13,466 nt of DNA from NCBI GenBank assembly GCA_937917025.1, contig CALFSF010000567.1, positions 1 to 13,466 on the forward strand. Direction: 5' to 3'. This stretch comes from an uncultured Paraburkholderia sp. (GTDB taxonomy: Bacteria; Pseudomonadota; Gammaproteobacteria; Burkholderiales; Burkholderiaceae). Positions 6,943 to 12,977 of this stretch are shown piece after piece; position 1 is the first letter of the stretch, and each line of letters starts with the position of its first letter. The position numbers and the translations under genes are program-made. The notes beneath the pieces are model-generated. The model worked only from the letters and a program-made list of their open reading frames with translations. It ran no database searches and was not told the origin of the DNA.

Positions 6943-7117
6943 ATTCGATGAAATACCGGTAATTATTTCGGGATAAAGGTCGGCGCAATATAACTTCGGA
7001 CCGGGTTTAATAATTATCAGATCTTTTCTGGATATACGGGTCTGTCGCACATTGCGAATTCTGCTAAATACAGCTAATCTCCGACCGAATGACTGCCGCG
7101 ATAAGGGAGAGGCCACA
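6943..7117 (+). promoter_or_regulatory. AT-rich upstream region of the H-NS-family gene
   Basis: This stretch is clearly richer in A and T than the rest of the window and carries no gene. TATAAC (6989-6994) and TAATCT (7075-7080, with TTGCGA at 7052-7057 and a 17-bp spacer) are possible promoter elements, neither strong. H-NS proteins bind such DNA and often repress their own gene, so self-control is plausible. Confidence 0.4.
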
Positions 7118-7420
7118 ATGTCATCACAATACGCAGATCTCAAGGCTCAGATAGCGCGACTCCAGGCGCAGGCCGACGAGGCACGTCGTACCGAAGTCGT
7201 GAATGTGATCGCGGAGATCCGTCACAAGATCGTCGAATACGGGCTGACGGCACAGGATCTGGGCTTCGCCGAGGCCGCCCGGCGCGGCCGGCCGCCCAGG
7301 AAAGCACCGTTGCCGCCGCGTTATCAGGATCCCAAAACCGGCAGTACGTGGAGCGGGCGCGGCAAGCCGCCAAAATGGATCGCAGGAAAGAACCGTGAGC
7401 GATTCCTGATCGAACAGTAA
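7118..7420 (+). CDS. H-NS-family nucleoid protein / xenogeneic silencer
   Basis: A 100-aa histone-like protein that oligomerises on AT-rich DNA and silences it. The N-terminal half (about 1-50) is a charged helical, coiled-coil-like dimerisation region (LKAQIARLQAQADEARR, then VIAEIRHKIVEYGLT). A basic linker RRGRPPRK (55-62) resembles an AT-hook. The C-terminal DNA-binding domain holds PRYQDPKTGSTWSGRGKPPKW, with the betaproteobacterial core TWSGRGKPPKW at 77-87 and an FLIEQ-type end. The length is standard. The ATG at 7118 follows an excellent AGGGAGAGG site; an upstream extension to 7052 is unlikely. It is a single-gene unit ending at the terminator 7500-7528. Burkholderiaceae usually carry several such paralogues, so I give no gene symbol. 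Its place 1.9 kb from flhD makes a role in motility control possible but unproven. Confidence 0.94.
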   Translation: MSSQYADLKAQIARLQAQADEARRTEVVNVIAEIRHKIVEYGLTAQDLGFAEAARRGRPPRKAPLPPRYQDPKTGSTWSGRGKPPKWIAGKNRERFLIEQ

Positions 7421-7499
7421 TTCCATCCGGTTATCGAAAGCGTTTTGAAGGCAATTGCGTTGACTAAACCAATGCTTGATACGATCGGTCGAAGCCAAT

Positions 7500-7530
7500 A
7501 AAAAAGCCGCCTTTTCAGGCGGCTTTTTGT
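7500..7530. terminator. Bidirectional intrinsic terminator between hns-like and glycosyltransferase genes
   Basis: AAAAAGCCGCC (7501-7511) pairs with GGCGGCTTTTT (7518-7528) around a 6-nt loop. It has a T run on the plus side and an A run on the left that reads as T on the minus strand. It can end both the H-NS-family transcript (+) and the convergent glycosyltransferase transcript (-). Confidence 0.93.
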
Positions 7531-7540
7531 TGCCGGCGAA

Positions 7541-7591
7541 ATGAATCGTTCGATTCATCCGCTACGCAAACGATTCACGCAGACGATTCAC
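7541..7591. repeat. Cluster of CGATTCA heptamers (one inverted, three direct)
   Basis: ATGAATCG (7541-7548), TT, then CGATTCAT (7551-7558) forms a perfect 8-bp inverted repeat. The heptamer CGATTCA then recurs at 7571-7577 and 7584-7590, both inside the longer repeat ACGATTCAC. Four copies in about 50 bp lie between the bidirectional terminator and the end of the glycosyltransferase gene. Confidence 0.8.
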
Positions 7592-7615
7592 CCGAATAAC
7601 GTATCGGCTGATCGC

Positions 7616-8680
7616 TCAGCCCGCTGCAACCCGGCGCAGCACCGGACGGCGCGCGGCTTCCAGCAGCGTCGTATATCCATCGACGTAATTCCGCGCCATC
7701 GTCGTCGAGCTGAAGCGGCGCTCGAACTGCGCGCGGATTTCGCTGCGGGAAAGTTCGTCGATGCGCTGGAGCGCGGCGACCGCACCCTGCACGTCTTCGC
7801 AGACATAGCCGGTTACGCCGTGGTCGATCACCTCGGGCACCGAGCCGCGGTTGAACGCGATCACCGGCGTGCCGCACGCCATCGACTCGATCATCACGAG
7901 GCCAAACGGCTCCGACCAGTCGATCGGGAACAGCAGCGCCTTCGCGCCGGAGAGGAACTCGGGCTTCTGCGCCTCGTTGATCTCGCCGACAAACTCGACG
8001 TGCGCCTGCGAGAGCAGCGGCTCGATTTCCGTCTTGAAGTATTCCTGGTCGACCTTGTCCACCTTGGCGGCGATCTTCAGCGGCAGACCGCTTTGGGCAG
8101 CGATCCTGATGGCTGTATCGACGCGCTTCTCCGGACAGATACGGCCGAGGAACGCCAGATATTCCGGCTTTTTATGGGTCTGCGGCGTCAGCAGCTGCGC
8201 GGGCAGGCCGTGATAGATCGTGTTGAGCCAGTTCGCCTGCGGCAGCGGCTTGCGCTGCGAATCCGAGATCGACACGACTGGCGTGTCCGGAAACGCATCG
8301 AATACCGGCTGAAGTTCGGGCAGATCGAGGCGGCCATGCAACGTCGTGACAAACGGCGTGTCCATCGTCGAGAATAGCGGGAACGGCAGATAGTCGAGGT
8401 GAAAGTGCAGCACGTCGAACTCGTGGGCGACGCGGCGCACCCGTTCCATCATCAGCACGTGCGGCGCCATCGCGTCGCGCACGGTCGGGTCGAGCCGCAG
8501 CGCGCGCGGCCAGCATGCTTCGAGGTTCGCGGAGGTAACCGAATCGCCGCTCGCAAACAGCGTGACGTCGTGACCGAGGTCCACCAGCGCCTCGGTGAGG
8601 TAAGAGACGACGCGCTCGGTGCCGCCGTAAAATTTCGGCGGGACAGCTTCATAAAGCGGCGCGATTTGTGCGATTCGCAT
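7616..8680 (-). CDS. GT4-family glycosyltransferase
   Basis: A 354-aa retaining glycosyltransferase of the GT-B fold, group 1 (GT4), that moves a sugar from a nucleotide-sugar donor to an unknown acceptor. The N-terminal domain carries the glycine-rich loop PPKFYGGTERV (Gly19-Gly20) and an H-x-H segment, LHFHLDY. The C-terminal donor-binding domain carries FLGRICPEKR (Arg180, Lys185) and the E-x7-E motif EPFGLVMIE (Glu257, Glu265), followed by ACGTPVIAFNRGSVPEVI. The frame runs back to 8770, but the ATG at 8680 has a textbook AAGGAGAA ribosome site and gives the usual MRIAQIAPLYE start. No signal peptide or membrane segment is visible. It is a single-gene unit. Being next to flhDC raises the idea of flagellin or surface glycosylation, yet GT4 enzymes are common in capsule, exopolysaccharide and trehalose pathways, so the role is open. 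Confidence 0.9.
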   Translation of the reverse strand: MRIAQIAPLYEAVPPKFYGGTERVVSYLTEALVDLGHDVTLFASGDSVTSANLEACWPRALRLDPTVRDAMAPHVLMMERVRRVAHEFDVLHFHLDYLPFPLFSTMDTPFVTTLHGRLDLPELQPVFDAFPDTPVVSISDSQRKPLPQANWLNTIYHGLPAQLLTPQTHKKPEYLAFLGRICPEKRVDTAIRIAAQSGLPLKIAAKVDKVDQEYFKTEIEPLLSQAHVEFVGEINEAQKPEFLSGAKALLFPIDWSEPFGLVMIESMACGTPVIAFNRGSVPEVIDHGVTGYVCEDVQGAVAALQRIDELSRSEIRAQFERRFSSTTMARNYVDGYTTLLEAARRPVLRRVAAG

Positions 8681-9314
8681 GCGGTTCTCCTTGTTCAGAC
8701 GGCTTCGCTCGACGTCGCCCGGGTGAGCGGGGCGAATGCCTGGTCGGGCGGACTGCGCGGCGTTTTCCATTTGCCGCGCAAGGACTGCCCGAGCCGGATC
8801 GGGTTATCCCTTAGGACCATTATCGGGATTGGGTGCGCTAATTCGAGCTATTTTTCAAACACTTAATGTTGTTACAGCGCGAAACAGGCGTTCCCCGATT
8901 TCTCCCGATATCCGGGAGACCCAATAAAGGCAAGGGACTCGATGCCCATGACAGGCGAGTCGAAGGGTAGCACGGTGTCCCGCCGGGGCACGGGTTGGGC
9001 CGTGCAACGGCCAGATCGCGAAACGGATGAACCCGCAAAGCCTGGAATTCGCCTGTAACCCCGTCCACCCGCCCCTGGCGCGACATCCCTGTCATGTCTG
9101 AAAACGGCTCGCCGCTCATCGTGTAGGAAAAATTCCTACAGTAATAATGGACATTTCCGTCAAGGAGACAGGCGGTCTGTCCGATTTCCGACCGGTTGTG
9201 CTTTCGACACAATGCTGGAATGACCATAAACGGGCCGGTCGTGCGTTTTCGCCGCGCGCGATCGAGCAAACGTTTCCGCAACGGCCTGACCAGCCAGATC
9301 GAACCGGGGGAATC
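8681..9314 (+). promoter_or_regulatory. 634-bp non-coding region between glycosyltransferase gene and flhD
   Basis: No convincing gene lies here; open frames on both strands have no recognisable product and one runs into flhD antisense. The region must hold the glycosyltransferase promoter (minus; GATAAT near 8820 is a possible -10) and the flhDC control region. Structures seen are a 7-bp hairpin TCTCCCG/CGGGAGA (8901-8907 with 8913-8919), the inverted repeat at 9122-9140, GACAG/CTGTC around 9166-9180, and TTGTG/CACAA (9196-9200 with 9208-9212). A long control region fits flhDC, which integrates many signals in other bacteria. Confidence 0.6.
9122..9148 (+). promoter_or_regulatory. Perfect inverted repeat abutting a -10-like box upstream of flhD (response-regulator-type site)
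   Basis: TGTAGGAA (9122-9129), AAA, TTCCTACA (9133-9140) is a perfect 8-bp inverted repeat. TAATAAT (9142-9148) follows after one base and looks like a -10 box, placing the repeat over the -35 and spacer. The core TAGGAA-AAA-TTCCTA closely resembles the RcsAB box reported at E. coli flhDC and the inverted TTTCCTA heptads bound by BvgA; both proteins are NarL/FixJ-type regulators. The site is seen directly; which protein binds, and whether it activates or represses, is inference. It lies about 175 bp before the flhD ATG. Confidence 0.55.
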
Positions 9315-9635
9315 ATGACCGCCACTAGCGAAATGCTCAGTGAGATCAGAGAAGTAAACCTGTCCTACCTTCTGCTGGCCCAACGTCTTCTGCGTGAGGA
9401 CAAGCCCATGGGCATGTTCCGCATGGGCATCTCGGACCAGCTCGCTGACGTCCTCTCCAATCTGTCGCTTGCACAGACCGTCAAGCTGGCCGCTTCGAAT
9501 CAGGTGCTTTGCCGCTTCCGGTTCGACGACCACGCGATTCTTTCGTCCCTCGCTGAGAAAGGCAAACAGGGCGTCGTCGCCCAGGCGCATTCGGCGATCC
9601 TGATGGCGAGCCAGCCGACCGAGCAGATCGGTTGA
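9315..9635 (+). CDS. flhD: Flagellar transcriptional activator subunit FlhD
   Basis: One half of the FlhD4C2 master regulator, which binds upstream of early flagellar operons and recruits sigma-70 RNA polymerase. The 106-aa protein has the hallmark EVNLSYLLLAQRLLREDK (residues 13-30), then MFRMGISDQLADVL and TVKLAASNQVLCRFRFDDH. Cys66 corresponds to the cysteine (Cys65) that makes the inter-subunit disulfide in E. coli FlhD. It is slightly shorter than the enteric protein (116-119 aa), with the difference at the C-terminal tail. The ATG at 9315 was chosen over an upstream extension to 9147 because it gives the conserved N-terminus and follows GGGGGAA. flhC follows after 73 bp on the same strand, as a two-gene operon. 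Control is likely to act through the long upstream region. Confidence 0.97.
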   Translation: MTATSEMLSEIREVNLSYLLLAQRLLREDKPMGMFRMGISDQLADVLSNLSLAQTVKLAASNQVLCRFRFDDHAILSSLAEKGKQGVVAQAHSAILMASQPTEQIG

Positions 9636-9708
9636 GGCGCACGCTGCAGTCCCCTGCGGTCGGCCAGCCGGCCGTCCGGAGCCGGTACGGACGACAGGAC
9701 GAGGGCGG

Positions 9709-10287
9709 ATGGCAACGAAAAGCGTGATGACGGAAGTCAGGGAAATCACCCTGGCGATCGAGCTGATCGAACTGGGCGCACGGTTGCAACTCCTCGAGGC
9801 GGAAACCAGCCTTTCGCGCGACCGGCTGATCAGACTCTACAAGGAACTGAAGGGCGTCTCGCCGCCCAAGGGCATGCTGCCCTTCTCGACAGACTGGTTC
9901 ATGACGTGGCAGCCGAATTTCCATTCGTCGCTGTTCTTCAATATCTACCGGTTCATCAACCTGCAAGGCGGCTGCGACCCGATCCAGTCGATCGTGAAAA
10001 GCTACCGGCTCTATCTGGAGCACGTCCAGTTGCAGCAGGACGAGCCGGTGTTGAGCCTCACGCGCGCCTGGACGCTGGTGCGGTTCTTCGACTCGGGCAT
10101 GTTGCAGATGACACCCTGCACGCGCTGCGGCGGACATTTTGTCGCGCATGCGCACGATCCGCAGCAGGGTTTCGTCTGCGGGCTGTGCCAGCCGCCCTCG
10201 CGGGCCGGCAAGACCCGCAAGGCCGCCGAGGCCGCCCACGCCAAAACCCCGCCGGCCGGCGCCCCGATTCTCGTCGCGTCGGCATGA
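9709..10287 (+). CDS. flhC: Flagellar transcriptional activator subunit FlhC
   Basis: The DNA-binding partner of FlhD in the flagellar master activator. The 192-aa product has the full family length. Conserved blocks are ELGARLQLLEAETSLSRDRLIRLYKELKGVSPPKGMLPFSTDWFMTW in the N-terminal half, and HSSLFFNIYRF. The zinc site is CTRCGGHFV to FVCGLC, with Cys137, Cys140, Cys157 and Cys160 at the same positions as in E. coli FlhC. The last 30 residues or so are Ala/Pro-rich and basic, as in other Burkholderiaceae homologues. The ATG at 9709 follows a GAGGGCGG site. It is in the same operon as flhD. The next gene, motA, has its own sigma-28-type promoter 194 bp further on, so the master operon and its late target are neighbours on the chromosome. 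Confidence 0.98.
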   Translation: MATKSVMTEVREITLAIELIELGARLQLLEAETSLSRDRLIRLYKELKGVSPPKGMLPFSTDWFMTWQPNFHSSLFFNIYRFINLQGGCDPIQSIVKSYRLYLEHVQLQQDEPVLSLTRAWTLVRFFDSGMLQMTPCTRCGGHFVAHAHDPQQGFVCGLCQPPSRAGKTRKAAEAAHAKTPPAGAPILVASA

Positions 10288-10339
10288 GCATGAGTCCGGG
10301 CGCCCGGCGCGGCCCGCGCGGCGGCCGTCCCGCGAGGAA

Positions 10340-10429
10340 AGCCGGCCCACGCGCGGCCGGCTGAGCGGGCCGGCCCGCGGCATTCCGCGCACCCGCGATG
10401 TACGGCCGGCGGCGCATGCCCGGCCGGCG
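10340..10429. repeat. GGCCGG-rich palindromes and repeats between flhC and motA
   Basis: AGCCGGCC (10340-10347) pairs with GGCCGGCT (10355-10362). GCGGGCCGGCCCGC (10365-10378) is a perfect 14-bp palindrome. CGGCCGGCG occurs twice, at 10403-10411 and 10421-10429. All lie in the non-coding gap after flhC and could fold strongly in RNA. Confidence 0.7.
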
Positions 10430-10440
10430 CGCATTCCCGA

Positions 10441-10466
10441 GCCCACCTGGGATAGACCCGGTGGGC
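10441..10466 (+). terminator. Hairpin just before the motA promoter, possible flhDC terminator
   Basis: GCCCACC (10441-10447) pairs with GGTGGGC (10460-10466), and the stem continues inward as GGG/CCC after one bulged T, leaving an ATAGA loop. No long T run follows (the next bases are GGCCCCTTTACC), so the call is modest. Its place ahead of the motA promoter suits separation of the flhDC and motA transcripts. Confidence 0.4.
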
Positions 10467-10480
10467 GGCCCCTTTACCCC

Positions 10481-10507
10481 CAAAGTTTTCTGTCCACGTG
10501 CCGTAAA
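10481..10507 (+). promoter_or_regulatory. Sigma-28 (FliA) promoter for the motAB-cheYA operon
   Basis: CAAAGTTT (10481-10488), an 11-nt spacer, then GCCGTAAA (10500-10507). This matches the enteric sigma-28 consensus TAAAGTTT-N11-GCCGATAA at nearly every key base and has exactly the standard spacing. The start would be near 10514, about 40 bp before the motA GTG. Confidence 0.85.
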
Positions 10508-10552
10508 CCAGTTTAACGACGGTCTCCGTCGCTTCTTTGTGAGGGCTCGGCA

Positions 10553-11413
10553 GTGTTGATTTTCGTGGGAACACTCGTAACGCTGTTGTCCGTCTTCGGC
10601 GGCTATGCGCTGGAAGGCGGCCATCTTGGCGCGCTGTTGCAGCCCGTCGAAGTGCTGATGATTGCGGGTGCTGGACTTGGTGCGTTCATTCTCGGCAACG
10701 GGATGAAGACGATCAAGGCCACGCTTCGCGTGATCCCGACGCTTTTCAAAGGCGCCAAGTACAACAAGGACGTCTACATGGAGCTGATGGCGCTCCTGTA
10801 CGTGCTGCTCGCAAAGGCGCGCAAGGAAGGCACGCTGACGCTCGAAGCCGATATCGACGATCCGCAGAAAAGCCCGATCTTCACGCAGTACCCGAAGATC
10901 CTCGCGGATCAGCATATCGTCGAATTCCTGACCGACTACCTGCGGTTGATGGTGGGCGGCAACATGAACGCCTTCGAGATCGAAAGCCTCATGGACGAGG
11001 AAATCGAAACCCATCATCACGAAGGCGAGGCGCCGGCCCACGCGCTGATGAAGGTCGGCGACGCGATGCCGGCGTTCGGTATCGTCGCGGCCGTGATGGG
11101 CGTGGTGCACACGATGGCGTCCGCGGACAAGCCGCCCGCGATTCTCGGCGAGATGATCGCCCAGGCGCTCGTCGGTACCTTCCTCGGGATTCTGCTGTCG
11201 TACGGTCTCATCGGGCCGCTCGCGAGCGTCGCTGAGCAGCGCGTGACCGAGTCGACCAAGATGTTCCAGTGCATCAAGGTGACGATTCTCGCCAGCCTGA
11301 ACGGCTATGCGCCGGCGATCGCCGTCGAGTTCGGCCGCAAGGTGCTCTTCTCGACCGAACGGCCGTCGTTCGCCGAGCTGGAAGAGCACGTGCGCCGCGT
11401 CAAGGCGAAATAA
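10553..11413 (+). CDS. motA: Flagellar motor stator protein MotA
   Basis: Inner-membrane stator subunit that, with MotB, conducts protons and drives rotor turning. The 286-aa protein has four membrane helices and a large cytoplasmic loop. The start MLIFVGTLVTLLSVFGGYALEGG matches MotA and requires the GTG at 10553, which follows GAGGG. The residues known from E. coli fall at the same numbers: Arg90 and Glu98 in the loop that touches FliG, Pro173 in MPAFGIVAAVMGVVH and Pro222 in LIGP near the proton path. It is the first gene of a plus-strand operon with motB (21 bp later), cheY and cheA. The sigma-28 promoter just upstream makes it a late flagellar gene. It is a proton-type MotA and not the PomA type, judging by the FGIVAAVMGVVH segment and its MotB partner. 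Confidence 0.98.
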   Translation: MLIFVGTLVTLLSVFGGYALEGGHLGALLQPVEVLMIAGAGLGAFILGNGMKTIKATLRVIPTLFKGAKYNKDVYMELMALLYVLLAKARKEGTLTLEADIDDPQKSPIFTQYPKILADQHIVEFLTDYLRLMVGGNMNAFEIESLMDEEIETHHHEGEAPAHALMKVGDAMPAFGIVAAVMGVVHTMASADKPPAILGEMIAQALVGTFLGILLSYGLIGPLASVAEQRVTESTKMFQCIKVTILASLNGYAPAIAVEFGRKVLFSTERPSFAELEEHVRRVKAK

Positions 11414-11434
11414 GGCGACGGCCGGGGACTGGGA

Positions 11435-12445
11435 ATGAGCAAGGACAAGGACCGCGCAATCGTCGTCAAGCGCTCGGCGCCGAGGAAGTCCAGCCATCAC
11501 GGCGGCGCGTGGAAGCTCGCGTACGCCGACTTCATGACCGCGATGATGGCGTTCTTCCTGCTGATGTGGCTCTTGAGCTCCGCCTCGACGGTGCAGCTGC
11601 GCGGTATCGCCGAATACTTCAACCAGCCGCTCAAGGTGGCGCTGATGGGCGGCGATCGCAGCGCCGAGGATTCGAGCATCCTGAAAGGCGGCGGCCGCGA
11701 CATTTCGACCGACCAGCAGGGCATCACGCGGCAGAGCGACGGCTCGACGGCACGCGCCGAAAAGACCGCCGCCCGCAACGACGACGACGCGGTCAACCAG
11801 ACGCAGGGGGCGCTCGAGCGTCGCGAGCAGGTTCGCCTGCATGACCTGCAGGTCAAGCTGATGGCGGCGATCGAAGCCAATCCGGTGCTGCGCCAGTTCA
11901 AGCAGCAGATCCGCATCGATTCGACGCTGACGGGCCTGCGCATCGAGATCGTCGATTCGCAGAAGCGGCCGATGTTCGCCACCGCCCGCGACATCGTCGA
12001 GCCGTACATGCGCGACATCCTGCGCGAGATCGGCAAGACGCTGAACGACGTGCCGAACCGCATCGTCGTGCAGGGTCACACCGACGCCGTGCAGTACGCC
12101 GGCGGCGAGAAGGGTTACAGCAACTGGGAGCTGTCGGCGGACCGCGCGAACGCGTCGCGGCGCGAACTGATCGCAGGCGGCATGGATGAAACGAAGGTGC
12201 TGCGCGTGCTCGGTCTTGCGTCGACGCAGAACCTGAACAAGGCCGACCCGCTCGACCCGGAAAACCGTCGTATCAGCATCATCGTGCTCAACCGCAAGTC
12301 GGAAGAAGCGCTGATGCGGGACGACACCACGACGACGACGCTGTCGTCGGATGCAGCGGGCTCGGCGAAAGAGCCGCTGCTCGAAAAGATTGCGCAGCCG
12401 GTGACGGTTGCACCCCGGACGGCGCCGGCAGCGGCGACGCAGTAA
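11435..12445 (+). CDS. motB: Flagellar motor stator protein MotB
   Basis: The partner of MotA; its single membrane helix carries the proton-binding aspartate and its periplasmic domain anchors the stator to peptidoglycan. The 336-aa protein has a basic N-terminal tail with HHGGAWKLAYADFMTAMMAFFLLMWLL. Asp32 is the proton site, as in E. coli, and the helix spans about 30-50. A variable linker follows (about 60-140). The C-terminal OmpA-like domain contains IVVQGHTDA (Gly214, His215, Thr216, Asp217), NWELSADRANASRREL and NRRISIIVL. The last 50 residues are Thr/Ala-rich and probably flexible. The ATG at 11435 follows GGGACTGGGA and lies 21 bp after motA, so the two are very likely co-translated from one mRNA. 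The start is also fixed by the family's short basic tail. Confidence 0.98.
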   Translation: MSKDKDRAIVVKRSAPRKSSHHGGAWKLAYADFMTAMMAFFLLMWLLSSASTVQLRGIAEYFNQPLKVALMGGDRSAEDSSILKGGGRDISTDQQGITRQSDGSTARAEKTAARNDDDAVNQTQGALERREQVRLHDLQVKLMAAIEANPVLRQFKQQIRIDSTLTGLRIEIVDSQKRPMFATARDIVEPYMRDILREIGKTLNDVPNRIVVQGHTDAVQYAGGEKGYSNWELSADRANASRRELIAGGMDETKVLRVLGLASTQNLNKADPLDPENRRISIIVLNRKSEEALMRDDTTTTTLSSDAAGSAKEPLLEKIAQPVTVAPRTAPAAATQ

Positions 12446-12532
12446 CGAAGCAACAGGCAGTTGTCTGGCCGGCACGAGCGCCGGGGCGGCGCGGCAGGCC
12501 GGACAGCCCACAGCAAGCGCAGTGAGGATTTC

Positions 12533-12910
12533 ATGATCAGGCACATTCTGGCAATCGACGACTCGGCAGCGATGCGGGAGATTCTCTGCGCGACGCTGAC
12601 GGCGGCCGGCTATCAGGTGACGCTCGCGGCCGACGGCGAAGCGGGGCTGGAGAACGCGCTGGCGATGCCGTTCGACCTCGTGCTGACAGACCAGCACATG
12701 CCCGGTCGCACCGGCCTCGATCTGATCGCGGCGCTGCGCGGCAACCCGGCGTATCAGGCGACGCCCATTCTCGTGCTGACGACCGAGTCCGGCGACACGT
12801 TCAAGGCGGCGGCGCGCGATGCGGGCGCGACCGGCTGGATCGAAAAGCCGCTCGACCCCGACATGCTGACCGAGCTGGTCGCGGCGCTTGCCGTACCCGG
12901 CGTGGTCTGA
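12533..12910 (+). CDS. Single-domain CheY-like response regulator
   Basis: A 125-aa receiver domain with no output domain, next to cheA, which presumably phosphorylates it. The acidic pocket is Asp9-Asp10, the phosphorylation site Asp53 (LTDQHMPG), with Thr83/Thr84 and Lys105 (EKP) as the switch and conserved lysine. The position of the rotamer-switch Tyr106 of E. coli CheY is Trp102 here (GATGWIEKP), a form common in CheYs encoded upstream of cheA in alpha- and betaproteobacteria. Some such proteins act as phosphate sinks, with a second CheY binding the motor. The ATG at 12533 was chosen over an open frame from 12461 because GTGAGGATTT gives a good ribosome site and the receiver fold starts at once. 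It lies 87 bp after motB and 67 bp before cheA, in the same operon. It is often named cheY1 in relatives. Confidence 0.93.
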   Translation: MIRHILAIDDSAAMREILCATLTAAGYQVTLAADGEAGLENALAMPFDLVLTDQHMPGRTGLDLIAALRGNPAYQATPILVLTTESGDTFKAAARDAGATGWIEKPLDPDMLTELVAALAVPGVV

Positions 12911-12977
12911 GCGGCGACGGACGCAGCGCAACAAGACACAGCCCAGCCCAGACAGGATTTCTCGCGGTGACCCAGGC

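Noticed and set aside
7441..7528. Possible small RNA between the H-NS-family gene and the bidirectional terminator
   Set aside because: TTGACT is followed by TACGAT with only a 14-bp spacer, and any transcript would be little more than the terminator hairpin.
8838..9749. A 303-codon minus-strand frame across the flhD upstream region and flhD
   Set aside because: Its product has no recognisable motif, and it overlaps flhD completely and the flhC start; treated as chance.
10283..10364. A 26-codon frame starting at the flhC stop in an ATGA overlap
   Set aside because: The overlap looks like translational coupling, but the product is only Gly/Arg/Pro/Ala from a GGCCGG-rich repeat region, so chance is the simpler explanation.
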